This document shows, piece by piece, positions 24,442 to 34,800 of a DNA stretch of 64,000 nucleotides; within the stretch, counting starts at the first letter, position 1, and each line of letters opens with the position of its first letter. Position numbers and translations under genes: made by a program. The notes beneath the pieces were generated by a model, which had not been told where the DNA came from, ran no database searches, and was given only the letters and a program-made list of their open reading frames with translations. Location of the stretch: positions 434,001-498,000 of the forward strand of contig NZ_WVHS01000002.1 of assembly GCF_009834915.1 (NCBI RefSeq), in the 5' to 3' direction. The stretch comes from Hufsiella ginkgonis. GTDB taxonomy: Bacteria > Bacteroidota > Bacteroidia > Sphingobacteriales > Sphingobacteriaceae.

Positions 24442-26211
24442 ATGAAACAATTCTTCAAGTTTGTGGCGGCCTCTATGCTAGGCTTCCTTATTTCAATATT
24501 TGTGATCTTTATCTTCTTTGTTATCGGCATTAGTGCCATGATCGCGGCAGCGGGAAATGAAGCGCCGGCTGACGTTAGTAATAACTCGGTACTGCGTATC
24601 GACCTTAACTACCCGATCAACGAACGCACCATCAGCAGCCCGCTGGAGGGCCTGAACATACCCGGGTTTAAATCAACCAAATCACTGGGACTTAACGACA
24701 TCCTGGCAAGCATAAAAAAAGCCAGGACCGACGACAATATAAAGGGCATTTGTCTCGACCTCAGCGGCATACAGGCTGGTATGGCAACCATCGAAGAGAT
24801 CAGGAACGCGCTGATCGACTTTAAAACCTCGCATAAGTTTATTTACTCGTACAGTGAGGTGTATACCAAAGGCGACTATTACCTCGCTTCTGTAGCGGAT
24901 AAGGTATACATTAACCCCGAAGGTTTCCTGGAATTCAGCGGATTCAATTCCGACATCACCTTCTTTAAGGGCGCCCTTGATAAGTTAGGGATCGAGGCGC
25001 AGATCATCAAAGTGGGCACCTATAAAAGCGCGGTAGAGCCCTTTATACTCGACCACATGAGCGATGCCAACCGGCTGCAGGTGACCTCTTTCCTCGGATC
25101 GATGTACGACCACTACCTCCTCTCTATTGCCGCCAGCAGGAAGATCCCCAAAGATTCCCTGTTCGCAATTGCCAATGAGCTGAAGGTGCGCACGGCTGTT
25201 GATGCGGTAAAATACAGGCTGGCGGACGGCGTTCGGTATAAGGACCAACTGCTCGACGAATTAAAAGCCGCCACGGGGATCGATAAAAAGAAGAACGTAA
25301 ACTCGATCAGCATCGAAGATTACAGCGGTAATGCCGGGAAAACAACTGCCGTTACCGGCGACCGGGTTGCAGTAGTATATGCTGTGGGCGAGATAGCCGG
25401 CGGTGAGGGCAGCGACGAAGTGATGGGCTCTGAAAAAATATCCCGCGATCTGCGTAAAGTACGGTTGGACGATCACGTAAAGGCAGTAGTGCTGCGCGTG
25501 AATTCGCCCGGCGGGGGGGTGCTGGCATCTGACGTTATCTGGCGGGAAGTGGTGCTTACGCGGAAAGTGAAACCCGTGGTGGTATCAATGGGCGATGTTG
25601 CCGCATCCGGCGGATACTACATCGCCTGCGGTGCCGACTCAATTTTCGCGCAGCCCAATACCATTACCGGTTCGATCGGCGTTTTCGGTATTATCCCTAA
25701 CATGAAAGAATTCTTTAATAACAAACTCGGGATTACCTTTGACGGCGTTAAAACCGGGCAATATGCCGATATGGGCAGCATCGACCGCCCCCTCACCCCT
25801 GCCGAACGCCTGATCTTCCAGCGTGAAGTAAACCGGGTATACGACGGTTTTACCAAACGCGTGGCCGAGGGCCGTAAAAAGAGCCAGGCGTATGTCGACA
25901 GCATCGGCCAGGGTCGGGTGTGGAGCGGCACAGAAGCATTAAAAATAGGCCTGGTAGATAAATTGGGAAGCATAAATGACGCCATCCGCAGTGCTGCCGG
26001 GATGGCGAAGCTGAAAGACTATAAGCTGGTAAATTACCCGGTAATGAAAGACCCCTTCCAATCGTTATTCGATAATTCCGGCGAACGCATGAAAGACTAT
26101 GTGACCAGGATGCAGCTGGGCGAAGAATATACCTATTACAAACAGCTTAAAAGTGCCGTACGGCTAACCGGCGTACAGGCGAGAATGCCCTTTACGATCT
26201 CCGTGAAATAG
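24442..26211 (+). CDS. sppA: Signal peptide peptidase SppA, 67K type
   Basis: 589 aa S49 serine peptidase with an N-terminal membrane anchor (about residues 5-36), cleaving leftover signal peptides on the periplasmic face. It contains tandem ClpP-like halves, as in E. coli SppA. The second half carries the catalytic serine in MGDVAASGGYYIACGAD, and the first half supplies the lysine (EAQIIKVGTYKSAVEPF). LRVNSPGGGVLASD is also typical. ATG 24442 was chosen over the in-frame TTG one codon earlier. Divergent from folK. Confidence 0.95.
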   Translation: MKQFFKFVAASMLGFLISIFVIFIFFVIGISAMIAAAGNEAPADVSNNSVLRIDLNYPINERTISSPLEGLNIPGFKSTKSLGLNDILASIKKARTDDNIKGICLDLSGIQAGMATIEEIRNALIDFKTSHKFIYSYSEVYTKGDYYLASVADKVYINPEGFLEFSGFNSDITFFKGALDKLGIEAQIIKVGTYKSAVEPFILDHMSDANRLQVTSFLGSMYDHYLLSIAASRKIPKDSLFAIANELKVRTAVDAVKYRLADGVRYKDQLLDELKAATGIDKKKNVNSISIEDYSGNAGKTTAVTGDRVAVVYAVGEIAGGEGSDEVMGSEKISRDLRKVRLDDHVKAVVLRVNSPGGGVLASDVIWREVVLTRKVKPVVVSMGDVAASGGYYIACGADSIFAQPNTITGSIGVFGIIPNMKEFFNNKLGITFDGVKTGQYADMGSIDRPLTPAERLIFQREVNRVYDGFTKRVAEGRKKSQAYVDSIGQGRVWSGTEALKIGLVDKLGSINDAIRSAAGMAKLKDYKLVNYPVMKDPFQSLFDNSGERMKDYVTRMQLGEEYTYYKQLKSAVRLTGVQARMPFTISVK

Positions 26212-26213
26212 GA

Positions 26214-26221
26214 TATTTTTG
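26214..26221 (+). promoter_or_regulatory. Putative -7 element of the PolX-like gene (TATTTTTG)
   Basis: TATTTTTG starts 2 nt after the sppA stop and ends 14 nt before the polX-like ATG, so this gene may have its own promoter despite the short gap. No clear -33 element. Confidence 0.4.
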
Positions 26222-26235
26222 GGCAAATAAAATCG

Positions 26236-27918
26236 ATGGATAATAAAACCATTTCACGCCGGTTAAAACTGCTCGGCCAGCTGATGGAGCTGCATGACGA
26301 GAATCCATTTAAGGTGCGCTCCGTGATGAACGCCTCCTTCAAGATCGACAAGCTCCCGTTCCAGGCAGCCGGCAAACCGCTTGCGGAACTTGAAAAGATA
26401 GATGGTATAGGGAAAAGCACCGCCGCGAAGGTTTGGGAACTGCTGGATACGCAAACGCTCGCCGAACTGGAGGGATTCATCGCTAAAACACCTTCGGGTG
26501 TGATCGAGATCATGTCTGTTAAAGGGCTGGGGCCTAAAAAGGCATCGGTGATCTGGAAGACGCTGGGCATCGAAGACCTCGGTGAGCTCCTGTACGCCTG
26601 CAATGAAAACCGCCTGATCGAAGCAAAAGGATTTGGAAGCAAAACCCAGGAAGAGATTATCAAGGCCATCGAGTTTAAACTCGCAGGCAGCGGCAAATTC
26701 CTCTACGCACACCTGGTGCTCCTGGCAGAGCAGCTTTTAGCAGATATAAAGACCTGTACCGGCGACGCTCCCGTGATCATTACCGGTGAGTTCAGGCGCC
26801 GTTGTGAGATCATTAACTCCCTCGACTTCCTGGTTTGTGACAAGCCTGCATCTTCTTTTGAACCGATCACAGACAGGCTTACCGTCATCGGCAGGACAGG
26901 CGACAAGATAACCGCGGAAGCAAACAACGGCCTCAAGGTGAACATTCATTTTTGCGCCGCCGCCGAAATGGGTTGGGAACTTATCCATCATACAGGCAAC
27001 GAGTCTCATGTTTCTTCCCTAAAAGATCTGTTAGCGGGTAAAGACCTGCTTACTTACACGGAACCCGAAATCTATGAAATGGCCGGGTTATCTTATATCG
27101 AGCCCGAGCTTCGCGAAGGCTTTAATGAGCTGGAGCTCGCCCGCGAAAACAAACTCCCGGAATTGCTTACGTATAACGACCTTAAAGGTACCCTGCACAA
27201 TCACAGTACCTGGAGCGACGGCGTAAACACACTGGAAGAAATGGCGCTGTATTGCCGGGATGTGCTTAATCTCGAATACCTTGGTAATTGCGATCATTCC
27301 AAATCGGCCGTATATGCCAAAGGGTTATCTGAAGAACGTGTAATAGCACAACATGCGGAGATTGATCTGCTTAATCACAAATTGGCACCTTTCAAGATTT
27401 TTAAAGGAATTGAATCGGATATTTTATCTGATGGATCACTTGATTACCCGGACGAAATACTGGCTACCTTTGATTTCGTGGTTGCATCTATCCATTCCGC
27501 GTTTAAAATGACGGAGGAACGCGCCGCTGAACGCCTGGTCAAAGCAATCGAAAACCCATACACCACGATCCTCGGCCACCCCACCGGGCGCTTATTACTC
27601 AGCAGAAGCGGGTACCCGGTGGATTTTAGAAAGATCATCGACGCCTGCGCGGCGAATGGCGTAGTGATCGAGATCAATGCAAACCCGCTCAGGCTGGACA
27701 TGGATTGGAGATGGCACCGCTACGCGACAGATAAAGGCGTCTTGTTGTCGGTGAACCCGGACGCTCACCGTACCGAAGGATTTCACGACATGCACTATGG
27801 CGTTCTCGTGGCGCGAAAAGGAGGCCTCGCGGCTGCAAACTGCCTGAACACGTTCTCAATGGAAGAGATCAGCCGTTTTTTTGATCAGAGAAAAGTACGG
27901 TCAAGCAATAACACATGA
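26236..27918 (+). CDS. PolX-like protein with degenerate polymerase site and intact PHP domain
   Basis: 560 aa. Layout as in bacterial PolX: helix-hairpin-helix repeats (IDGIGKSTAAKVWE, VKGLGPKKASVIWK, AKGFGSKTQEEI), a polymerase-beta-like nucleotidyltransferase region (about 155-260) and a C-terminal PHP domain (from about 318). In the polymerase motif EFRRRCEIINSLDFLV the first catalytic Asp is Ser195, and the third Asp position reads VNIHF (Asn236); only D197 remains. PHP metal motifs are intact: TLHNHSTWSDG, NCDHS, GIESDI, ASIHS, GHPTG, NPDAH. It is therefore more likely a 3'-5' exonuclease or phosphoesterase than a polymerase. The GT9 gene overlaps its end by 4 nt. Confidence 0.88.
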   Translation: MDNKTISRRLKLLGQLMELHDENPFKVRSVMNASFKIDKLPFQAAGKPLAELEKIDGIGKSTAAKVWELLDTQTLAELEGFIAKTPSGVIEIMSVKGLGPKKASVIWKTLGIEDLGELLYACNENRLIEAKGFGSKTQEEIIKAIEFKLAGSGKFLYAHLVLLAEQLLADIKTCTGDAPVIITGEFRRRCEIINSLDFLVCDKPASSFEPITDRLTVIGRTGDKITAEANNGLKVNIHFCAAAEMGWELIHHTGNESHVSSLKDLLAGKDLLTYTEPEIYEMAGLSYIEPELREGFNELELARENKLPELLTYNDLKGTLHNHSTWSDGVNTLEEMALYCRDVLNLEYLGNCDHSKSAVYAKGLSEERVIAQHAEIDLLNHKLAPFKIFKGIESDILSDGSLDYPDEILATFDFVVASIHSAFKMTEERAAERLVKAIENPYTTILGHPTGRLLLSRSGYPVDFRKIIDACAANGVVIEINANPLRLDMDWRWHRYATDKGVLLSVNPDAHRTEGFHDMHYGVLVARKGGLAAANCLNTFSMEEISRFFDQRKVRSSNNT

Positions 27919-28874
27919 AGATCCTGGTCATCCGGTTCAGCTCTATCGGCGACATCGTATTAACAACGCCGGTGATCCGTTGCCTGAAACAGCAGCTTCC
28001 CGGAGCCGAGATCCATTTTATTACCAAACCCGCGTTTAAAACGGTGCTGGAACACAATCCATACATCGATAAGCTGCATTTAGCGGCAGCTTCATGGGAT
28101 GAAACCGTCGAATCCCTTCGGAATGAACATTTCGATCACATCATCGACCTTCACAACAACCTGCGTACCCGTATCCTTAAGTTAAAACTGGGAGTTCATG
28201 CCGTCTCTTTTAACAAGCTGAATATCCGGAAATGGTTATTGGTTAATTTTAAGGTAAACCTGATGCCGGATGTACACATCGTAGACCGTAACCTGGACAC
28301 CGTAAAATTCCTCGGCATAATTGATGACGGAAAAGGGCTCGACTATTTCCTGGAAAGGGATTATGAGCTAAGCGAGTTACTTCCGCCCTCGCATCGCCTG
28401 GGGTACGTTGGTATTGCGATCGGTGCGCAGCATGCCACTAAACGGATGCCGGTAGATAAATTGGTGGAGGTATGCCGCCTCATCGAGGCTCCTGTTGTAC
28501 TCCTGGGAGGAAAAGACGATGCGGAGCGCGGCGACATCATAGCGGAAGCTGCTGGCAGCCATGTACTAAACACCTGTGGAGCGTTATCGCTAAATCAATC
28601 CGCCTGCGTGGTAAAAATGGCTGAACGCATCATTACACACGATACCGGCCTTATGCACATCGCGGCAGCTTTTAACAAACCCATCACGTCTGTTTGGGGA
28701 AATACAGTTCCCGAATTTGGCATGTACCCATTTAGAACCGACAGGTCGAAGCTCGTACAGCATCCCGGGCTCAAATGCCGGCCCTGCTCAAAGATCGGTT
28801 ACAAAAAATGCCCCCTCGGGCATTTTAAATGTATGAAGGAACTGGATGCCAAACTGGTAGCATCTGCAATATGA
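27915..28874 (+). CDS. Glycosyltransferase family 9 (heptosyltransferase-like)
   Basis: 319 aa. N-terminal MKILVIRFSSIGDIVLTTPV is the hallmark of ADP-heptose:LPS heptosyltransferases, and ITHDTGLMHIAAAFNKP is the nucleotide-sugar-binding motif near the C-terminus. It probably adds a sugar to the lipooligosaccharide core on the cytoplasmic face of the inner membrane; the exact acceptor cannot be read. C-terminal CRPCSKIGYKKCPLGHFKC has four Cys and is common in the Bacteroidota form. The start overlaps the PolX-like gene as ATGA. Confidence 0.9.
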   Translation: MKILVIRFSSIGDIVLTTPVIRCLKQQLPGAEIHFITKPAFKTVLEHNPYIDKLHLAAASWDETVESLRNEHFDHIIDLHNNLRTRILKLKLGVHAVSFNKLNIRKWLLVNFKVNLMPDVHIVDRNLDTVKFLGIIDDGKGLDYFLERDYELSELLPPSHRLGYVGIAIGAQHATKRMPVDKLVEVCRLIEAPVVLLGGKDDAERGDIIAEAAGSHVLNTCGALSLNQSACVVKMAERIITHDTGLMHIAAAFNKPITSVWGNTVPEFGMYPFRTDRSKLVQHPGLKCRPCSKIGYKKCPLGHFKCMKELDAKLVASAI

Positions 28875-28876
28875 TC

Positions 28877-29545
28877 TTATGTACGCTGGTTGATCGTGTT
28901 GTAATACCCGATCAACTTCGATATATCGCTGTCGTCTTTAAAACTGATCTTCTCGCTGTCGATATATTTTTCGAGCGCTGCTGCTTTATCGCTTAAAACG
29001 GCAAGAATGATCTTTTTATCTTTCTTAACGGGGATCATTTGCCCCGACTTAAAGATGTAATAGCTAATTACAGGTACGAATGTCTTAACGGCTGTTGAGT
29101 TGTATTCTTTAGTTTCAATGATCGATTTTATGCTGCGCTTTAAAAACTGAACTTTTCCGTCGGCCAGCACCTGGAAAAAAGATTTCTCGGTAGTATTTTT
29201 GGCTGCAGGATAATTGTTCCTGAATGTCTGATTTTCCATCATTCCGCTGCTTAGCGTAAACTCCGACACCGGATCGATAAAATTAAACGGTTCCCCGGTC
29301 TTCGACAGAAACAAGAGATTGTCATTTAATTGGTCATAATTCAGCTTATCATAACGGTAAGGCTTTCCTTCATTGAATTTCACAAGACCATTTACCCAAT
29401 CTTTATACAGGTTAGGATCTCCCTGTACTTCCGAATAGTTTTTCGTAAGAACCGGTTTGCCGTTAATGTCCGTTACAAATCCCTGGGCCTTTACCCCGTT
29501 GACGCCTATAAAAAGCAAGCTTGCTATTAATAGTACCTTTTTCAT
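28877..29545 (-). CDS. Exported protein of unknown function
   Basis: 222 aa with a clear signal peptide (MKKVLLIASLLFIGVNGVKA-Q). No family was recognised. The mature part is rich in Lys, Asn and Tyr, has a repeated aromatic pattern and no Cys, so a soluble periplasmic or surface protein is likely. It is convergent with the GT9 gene with only 2 nt between the stops. A gap of about 216 nt upstream holds the susCD-operon terminator. Confidence 0.75.
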   Translation of the reverse strand: MKKVLLIASLLFIGVNGVKAQGFVTDINGKPVLTKNYSEVQGDPNLYKDWVNGLVKFNEGKPYRYDKLNYDQLNDNLLFLSKTGEPFNFIDPVSEFTLSSGMMENQTFRNNYPAAKNTTEKSFFQVLADGKVQFLKRSIKSIIETKEYNSTAVKTFVPVISYYIFKSGQMIPVKKDKKIILAVLSDKAAALEKYIDSEKISFKDDSDISKLIGYYNTINQRT

Positions 29546-29668
29546 ACTTGTTAATATTTAAATTATCCGATTTCAATGTCCCGGCACTGTTAAAGCTCCG
29601 AACGTATAAATATAAGAAGTATTAGTTTAATGAAAGTTTATATTCCTAAAGAAGCGATCACTAAAATG

Positions 29669-29703
29669 TTTAAAAGCAGCAGTGGTTAACTGCTGCTTTT
29701 AAA
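29669..29703 (-). terminator. Terminator downstream of the susCD cassette
   Basis: Perfect 15-bp arms (TTTAAAAGCAGCAGT and complement) with a 5-nt loop, about 60 nt after the last stop of the minus-strand susC-susD-lipoprotein run. Both sides are A/T-rich, so it may work in both directions. Confidence 0.8.
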
Positions 29704-29761
29704 GTACCCGCGGGAAGCCTGCCAAAGGCGACTTTCCAGATAACTCAATAACGTGTATTAT

Positions 29762-30271
29762 TTAGTTCTGGGCAATGCTCAAACCAATATACTTCTCATT
29801 TTCACTGGGCTTAATGTCACCGCTGGGCAGCAATTCGAGCGCCAATGTTTTCGCGCCGCCGGTGCTTGCTCCAGGGTTCAGGATCACCACCTCAACCTCA
29901 GCGAAACTTGAGTTTGCCGGAATGGTGGCTTTGCCCGTGGTAGTAAAGTGTGTACCAGAAACAGCGGTAGTACCTGCGGCTTGTACAGAGTAAGAGATCT
30001 CTGTAGCTGTGCTGCGTTGCGGGCCGACAAGGTTAACACGCAACTTAACGGTACCGGATGTCCTGGTAAGCAACGGGTCGGTGGTTACGGTTGCCCTGCC
30101 ATAGCCGGTATAGCGGGTTAGCAACGGGTATAAAAGCCCTGCTGAGTTGGCATTATAAGTAGCTGCATCCCATTCTATCACAGTGCTTTGGACAGTTATC
30201 TCGTCATTCTTGATACAAGAAGATGAAAAGAGCAGGATGACGATTCCTAATAGATATTTTATTTTGTTCAT
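29762..30271 (-). CDS. SusE-position lipoprotein (Calx-beta/DUF4843-like)
   Basis: 169 aa. Signal peptide with lipobox (LLFSSSCIKND) and a beta-rich domain with SGTVKLRVNLVGPQ...GTHFTTTGKATIPANSSFAEVEVVI, resembling Calx-beta-like modules of SusE/DUF4843 lipoproteins. It follows susD by 11 nt, in the third position of the cassette where surface glycan-binding lipoproteins usually lie. Substrate unknown. Confidence 0.75.
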   Translation of the reverse strand: MNKIKYLLGIVILLFSSSCIKNDEITVQSTVIEWDAATYNANSAGLLYPLLTRYTGYGRATVTTDPLLTRTSGTVKLRVNLVGPQRSTATEISYSVQAAGTTAVSGTHFTTTGKATIPANSSFAEVEVVILNPGASTGGAKTLALELLPSGDIKPSENEKYIGLSIAQN

Positions 30272-30282
30272 TGCTAATTTTA

Positions 30283-31791
30283 TTAATAACTAAAGTTTTG
30301 AGGAATGGTACCCTTGCTTCCGTCAACATCAGCCTGCGGGATAGCAGGAAGAATTACCGGGTCTGTGAAAGCCACAACTGTGTTGCTAGCTGGTTTGAAA
30401 ATATCTAAACCAAGACGTTTCAGGTCGAAAAAGCGTTGTCCTTCAAACGCGAATTCAACTCTTCTCTGCAGCAGGATCTCGGTCAGCAATGCAGTGCCGG
30501 TTGCGGCAGAAACCGCCAGGCCGCGATTGGTCCTGATCTTATTCACATCTGCAAGCGCAAGCGCTTCGCTTCCGGGCGTATTGTAGTAAGCTTCCGCACG
30601 CACTAAGTATGCTTCCGCGATACGGAACAACGGGAAGTTATCCACGTTAATTGCACCGCCTTTACCCAGGTACTTGGTACATTCTACATAATAAGGGGAG
30701 CTCGAAGTTGCACTCAGCTCGAACAGCTGGTTTCTCACATCGGCCGTTCTGGCTGTGATTGCCGCAGTCGCGCTACCGCTTCCGGTAACGGTGATTCCCA
30801 GCGCGTTGGCGAGGTCGACGGTGGCTACAAGATCACCAAAACCGCCTTTACGCGCGCGGTCGCCACGGGCAACCAGGGTAGTGAGGTTAGTCTGGAGCGA
30901 AAGGTTTACACCTAACGTTTCTGAAGTATTGAATGAAGTTACCTCGAAAACAGACTCAGGGTTTACGGCGACGCTCCAACCGTTCACATAGTTTGCCGGG
31001 GTTAACAATGTTGTTCCCCTTACATTGATCGCGTCAGTTGCATACTGGATCGCTTTAGGATAGTCCTTGTTGTAAAGGGCTACTCTCGAATACAGCATTT
31101 GGGCGGCCTGCTTGTTGGCTTTCGCCGGAGAGGTGGTGCCGGTCATACTGGCCAGCTTTGCCACCGCATCGTCAAGGTCGGCATAAATAAAATCATATAC
31201 CTGTTTGATGGTCGCTCTTGGCGACGAAAAGTTCAACGCTTCCTCAGCTGTCTTGGTCGACTTGTCTGAAATAGGAACGCCACCTTTATCCTGTGCAGCT
31301 ACCACCGCTCCCGGGATATAGGCATAGGTACGAACAAGGTCAAAATGATACAGTGCTCTTAAGAATTTCAACTCGCCAACCCATGCATCTTTCTGCGCCT
31401 GGGTTACAACTGGCGGGTTCAGCAGAGGGGCAGCCTCCAATGCGCGGTTGATCCTGTTAAGAACTACGTAAGCGGTAGACCACTGTGAATAGTGAGCACC
31501 ACGGGTATTCCGTGATTCAGAAAGGTATCTCCCGCCCTTATTGGTACCCTGGCCGTTATCAGACAGTGCGTCACCAAGCATCACCATCCTGTTTCCATAC
31601 ATTACTTCGGTTTTAAGCGTGGCATAAATGGAAGTGATAGCCGCGTCGATACCCTCTTTAGTACTCAATGCGTCATCAGCAGGGATCTGGTCAACCGGAT
31701 CCACACTGATGGTATCCTTACAAGATACCGCCGTAAAAGCCAGCGCGCCTGCAAGTAAGATCGTTTTTGCGTATTTATTTAATGTTATCAT
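30283..31791 (-). CDS. SusD/RagB-family nutrient-binding lipoprotein
   Basis: 502 aa. Lipobox AFTAVSCKDT, then the SusD fold: tetratricopeptide-like helices in the N-terminal half (AKKNQWVGELKFLRALYHFDLV-like region, here WVGELKFLRALYHFDLVRTY) and the C-terminal RVEFAFEGQRFFDLKRLG. SusD lids the SusC barrel on the outer-membrane surface and captures ligand. It starts 11 nt after susC ends. No glycoside hydrolase, peptidase or sensor follows, so the substrate cannot be inferred. Confidence 0.95.
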   Translation of the reverse strand: MITLNKYAKTILLAGALAFTAVSCKDTISVDPVDQIPADDALSTKEGIDAAITSIYATLKTEVMYGNRMVMLGDALSDNGQGTNKGGRYLSESRNTRGAHYSQWSTAYVVLNRINRALEAAPLLNPPVVTQAQKDAWVGELKFLRALYHFDLVRTYAYIPGAVVAAQDKGGVPISDKSTKTAEEALNFSSPRATIKQVYDFIYADLDDAVAKLASMTGTTSPAKANKQAAQMLYSRVALYNKDYPKAIQYATDAINVRGTTLLTPANYVNGWSVAVNPESVFEVTSFNTSETLGVNLSLQTNLTTLVARGDRARKGGFGDLVATVDLANALGITVTGSGSATAAITARTADVRNQLFELSATSSSPYYVECTKYLGKGGAINVDNFPLFRIAEAYLVRAEAYYNTPGSEALALADVNKIRTNRGLAVSAATGTALLTEILLQRRVEFAFEGQRFFDLKRLGLDIFKPASNTVVAFTDPVILPAIPQADVDGSKGTIPQNFSY

Positions 31792-31802
31792 GTTCTTAGT
31801 CG

Positions 31803-34800
31803 TTAAAATCCAACCTGAAGGCCAAATGTGAAGTTTTTAGACTGAGGAATAATTCCTAGCGGAGAATTGAAGAACTCCGGATCGTATCCACCCCAATCAT
31901 CATAGGTGAAAAGGTTCGTACCGTTTGCGTATACCCTTGCACTGTTTACTTTAAGTTTCGTAGCAAGGTTTTTAGGAAGTAAATAAGCGATCTGGATCTG
32001 CTTTAAACGAATGTAATCGGTTTTCTTGTAGAACCTGTTTCCGCTAAGCGCGCTAACACCCTGCGGCTCAATACCACCGCTGTATGCTCTTGGCACGTCG
32101 GTGATCTGGCCCGGAGTGGTCCACCTGCGGTTGTAAAGATCGTAAGTGGTGTTAAGGGCTCTTTGCGAAAGCTCCGAAATAAAACGCTCCTGGTCATCGG
32201 TCTGCTTTCTTCCATACTGGTACTGGAAGAGAAAGTCGAGATCAAAGCCTTTGTAAGAGAACGTGTTATTCAAACCACCGGTGTATTTAGGGAAAGTAGA
32301 TCCCACGTATTTACGATCGGCAGCGGTTGGGGAGTAAGTGTAGTTACCGTTAATGTCGTAGAACAATGGACGACCGGTAGCCGGGTTAACACCTGCGTAT
32401 TCAGCAAGGAAAATGGCGCCGTAGTCCCAACCTACACGTACCGAAGGATCGCTTGGAAGCTGTGAAAGCCCGCCGTAAAGTTTTTTGATCTCGTTCTTGA
32501 TGTAAGTAAAGTTAAAGTTGGTAACCCATTTAAACCCTTTAAACTCCAGGTTAGTGGTGTTCAGCTCGATTTCGATACCTTTATTATCCATCGAGCCCAC
32601 GTTGGTGGTGATAGAAGTAAAGCCGGAAGTTCCTAATAACGGCTGTCCGAGCAGCAGGTTGCTGCTTCTTTTGAGGAATACGCCAAATGAACCTGAGATA
32701 CGGTTATTTACGATGGAGTAATCGACACCTAAATCATAGGTAGTTGCTTTTTCCCACTGCAGGTTGACGTTACCCAATGATGATTGCGCGATACCCGGCG
32801 AACCATTGTATACGCCGCTGCTGCTGAATAAGCTGCGTGAGGCAAAGTTGGAGATCCTGTCGTTACCTGCCTGGCCATAGCTGGCGCGAAGCTTGATATC
32901 GTTAATCCATGGTGCTTTAAGGAAAGGCTCGTCAGAGATATTCCACACAAGGCTTACGCCAGGGAACCATCCGAAAAGATTGTCGGAACCAAACCTGGAA
33001 GAACCATCGTAACGTAAAATACCATTGATGATATATTTGCCTTTGAAGCTATAGTTCACCCTGCTGAAATAACCGACACGTTTATAACCGGTTGAATACT
33101 CATCTACGTCGAGCGCATTACCAGCGGCGCCAAGATTGGTGAACTGTGGCGTTGGATAGCCGTCACCGAAGCCGTAAGTACCTTCGTTCATATCGCTTCT
33201 GTACTCAAAACCAACTAACGCGTCCAGTTTATGATCTGTGTTGATCACTTTGCTGTAGTTCAGCGTTTGAGTGGTCATGAAGTTGGTGTTATAATCTGCC
33301 AGCACTTCACCATAACCTTTACGGTTATAGCCGTCCTGCGTGCGCGGATCACGGAAGTTCTTTCCGGTAAGCATCCTGTAGTCAAGTGAATAGAATGACT
33401 TAAGGCTCAGCTCAGGCATAAACTTGTAGGTTCCTGAGAACGAACCGATGAGGTTATTGGTACGCTGGTTACTGATGTTATACTCGTTGGTAGCCACGAT
33501 GTTCTGGTTAAGAACGCCACGGAACGTTTGCCCTGAACCCGGCATACCGAAAAATGTGCCGTCTTGGTTATAAACCGGGTTGAACGGCAGGATCAGACTG
33601 GAAGAGAACGCCGGGTTACCGATGGTGGAACCTGAAATGGAAAAAGGCGCTTTCTGTTTGAAGCTGCTCAGGTTCAGGTTTGCGTTCACACTAAATTTAC
33701 TGCTCACTTTGTGATCAAGTGATAACTTAAAAGTTCCTCTCTTAAAATCCGCCTTGGTCATTATAGCGTCCTGGGTATTGTAAGAGCTGGAAAGGAAGAA
33801 GGTGGTTTTATCGTTTCCACCGCTTGTTGAAAGCTCATAGTTAGAAACGACACCGGTCCTGAATGCCTCATCCTGCCAGTTATAGCTTGGCAGCGCAGCG
33901 ATATCGGCGTCTGTGAGGGTAGTTGCCTGCCCGATCTCACCCAATACCGAGTTACGGACCGCCGTAGCCGTAGCGGTAGGATTCGCGTTTTGAACCGCTT
34001 CCAGGCGCAGTTTCACATAGTCTTGCGTGTTCAGTACATCATACTGCTTGATCACGTCCGCACGACCTGTATAATAGTTAAGGTCAAACTTGGTTCTTCC
34101 GTTCTTGCCTTTTTTGGTAGTGATAAGCACTACCCCGTTTGCAGCCTGTGCCCCGTAGATCGCGCCGGAAGCCGCATCTTTAAGGATCTCGATCGATTCG
34201 ATGTCGTTGCTGTTAATGGCCGCCAGTGAGTTCGACTGGGTAAAACCAGAGTTGGTAGCGCCATTTAACTGCACACCGTCAACAATGTACAACGGCTGTG
34301 TTCCCGCCGAGAACGACCCGACCCCACGGATCTGGACGTTCACCGCACCACCGGGGATACCGTTATTAGCCTGTACAACAACACCTGCCGCACGTCCCTG
34401 GATCGCTTTGTCAAAAGACGCTATCGGAGCGTTCTGAAAATCCTCCCCGCTGATCTTTGCAATCGCGCCGCCGACTTCCCTCTTACGCTGAACACCGTAA
34501 CCCGTAACCACGACTTCGCTCAGCTGACGTGCATCAGGATCCAATGCGACATTCACCGAAGCGCCTGTTGCCGGTAATGTTTGAGTAGTATACCCCAGAT
34601 AGGTAAACGTGAGCGACTGCCCCGTTGCTACTACAATGGAATATCTTCCATCAACTGATGTTTGGGTACCTACTTTAGTGCCCTTAACAACCACACTTAC
34701 TCCTGGTAGTGAAGTTCCGTCGGCTTTGTCAGTCACCACACCCGTAACGGTCCGGTTCTGAGCATAAGCTTGCGAAATTACACATACGAATAGTAAGCAC

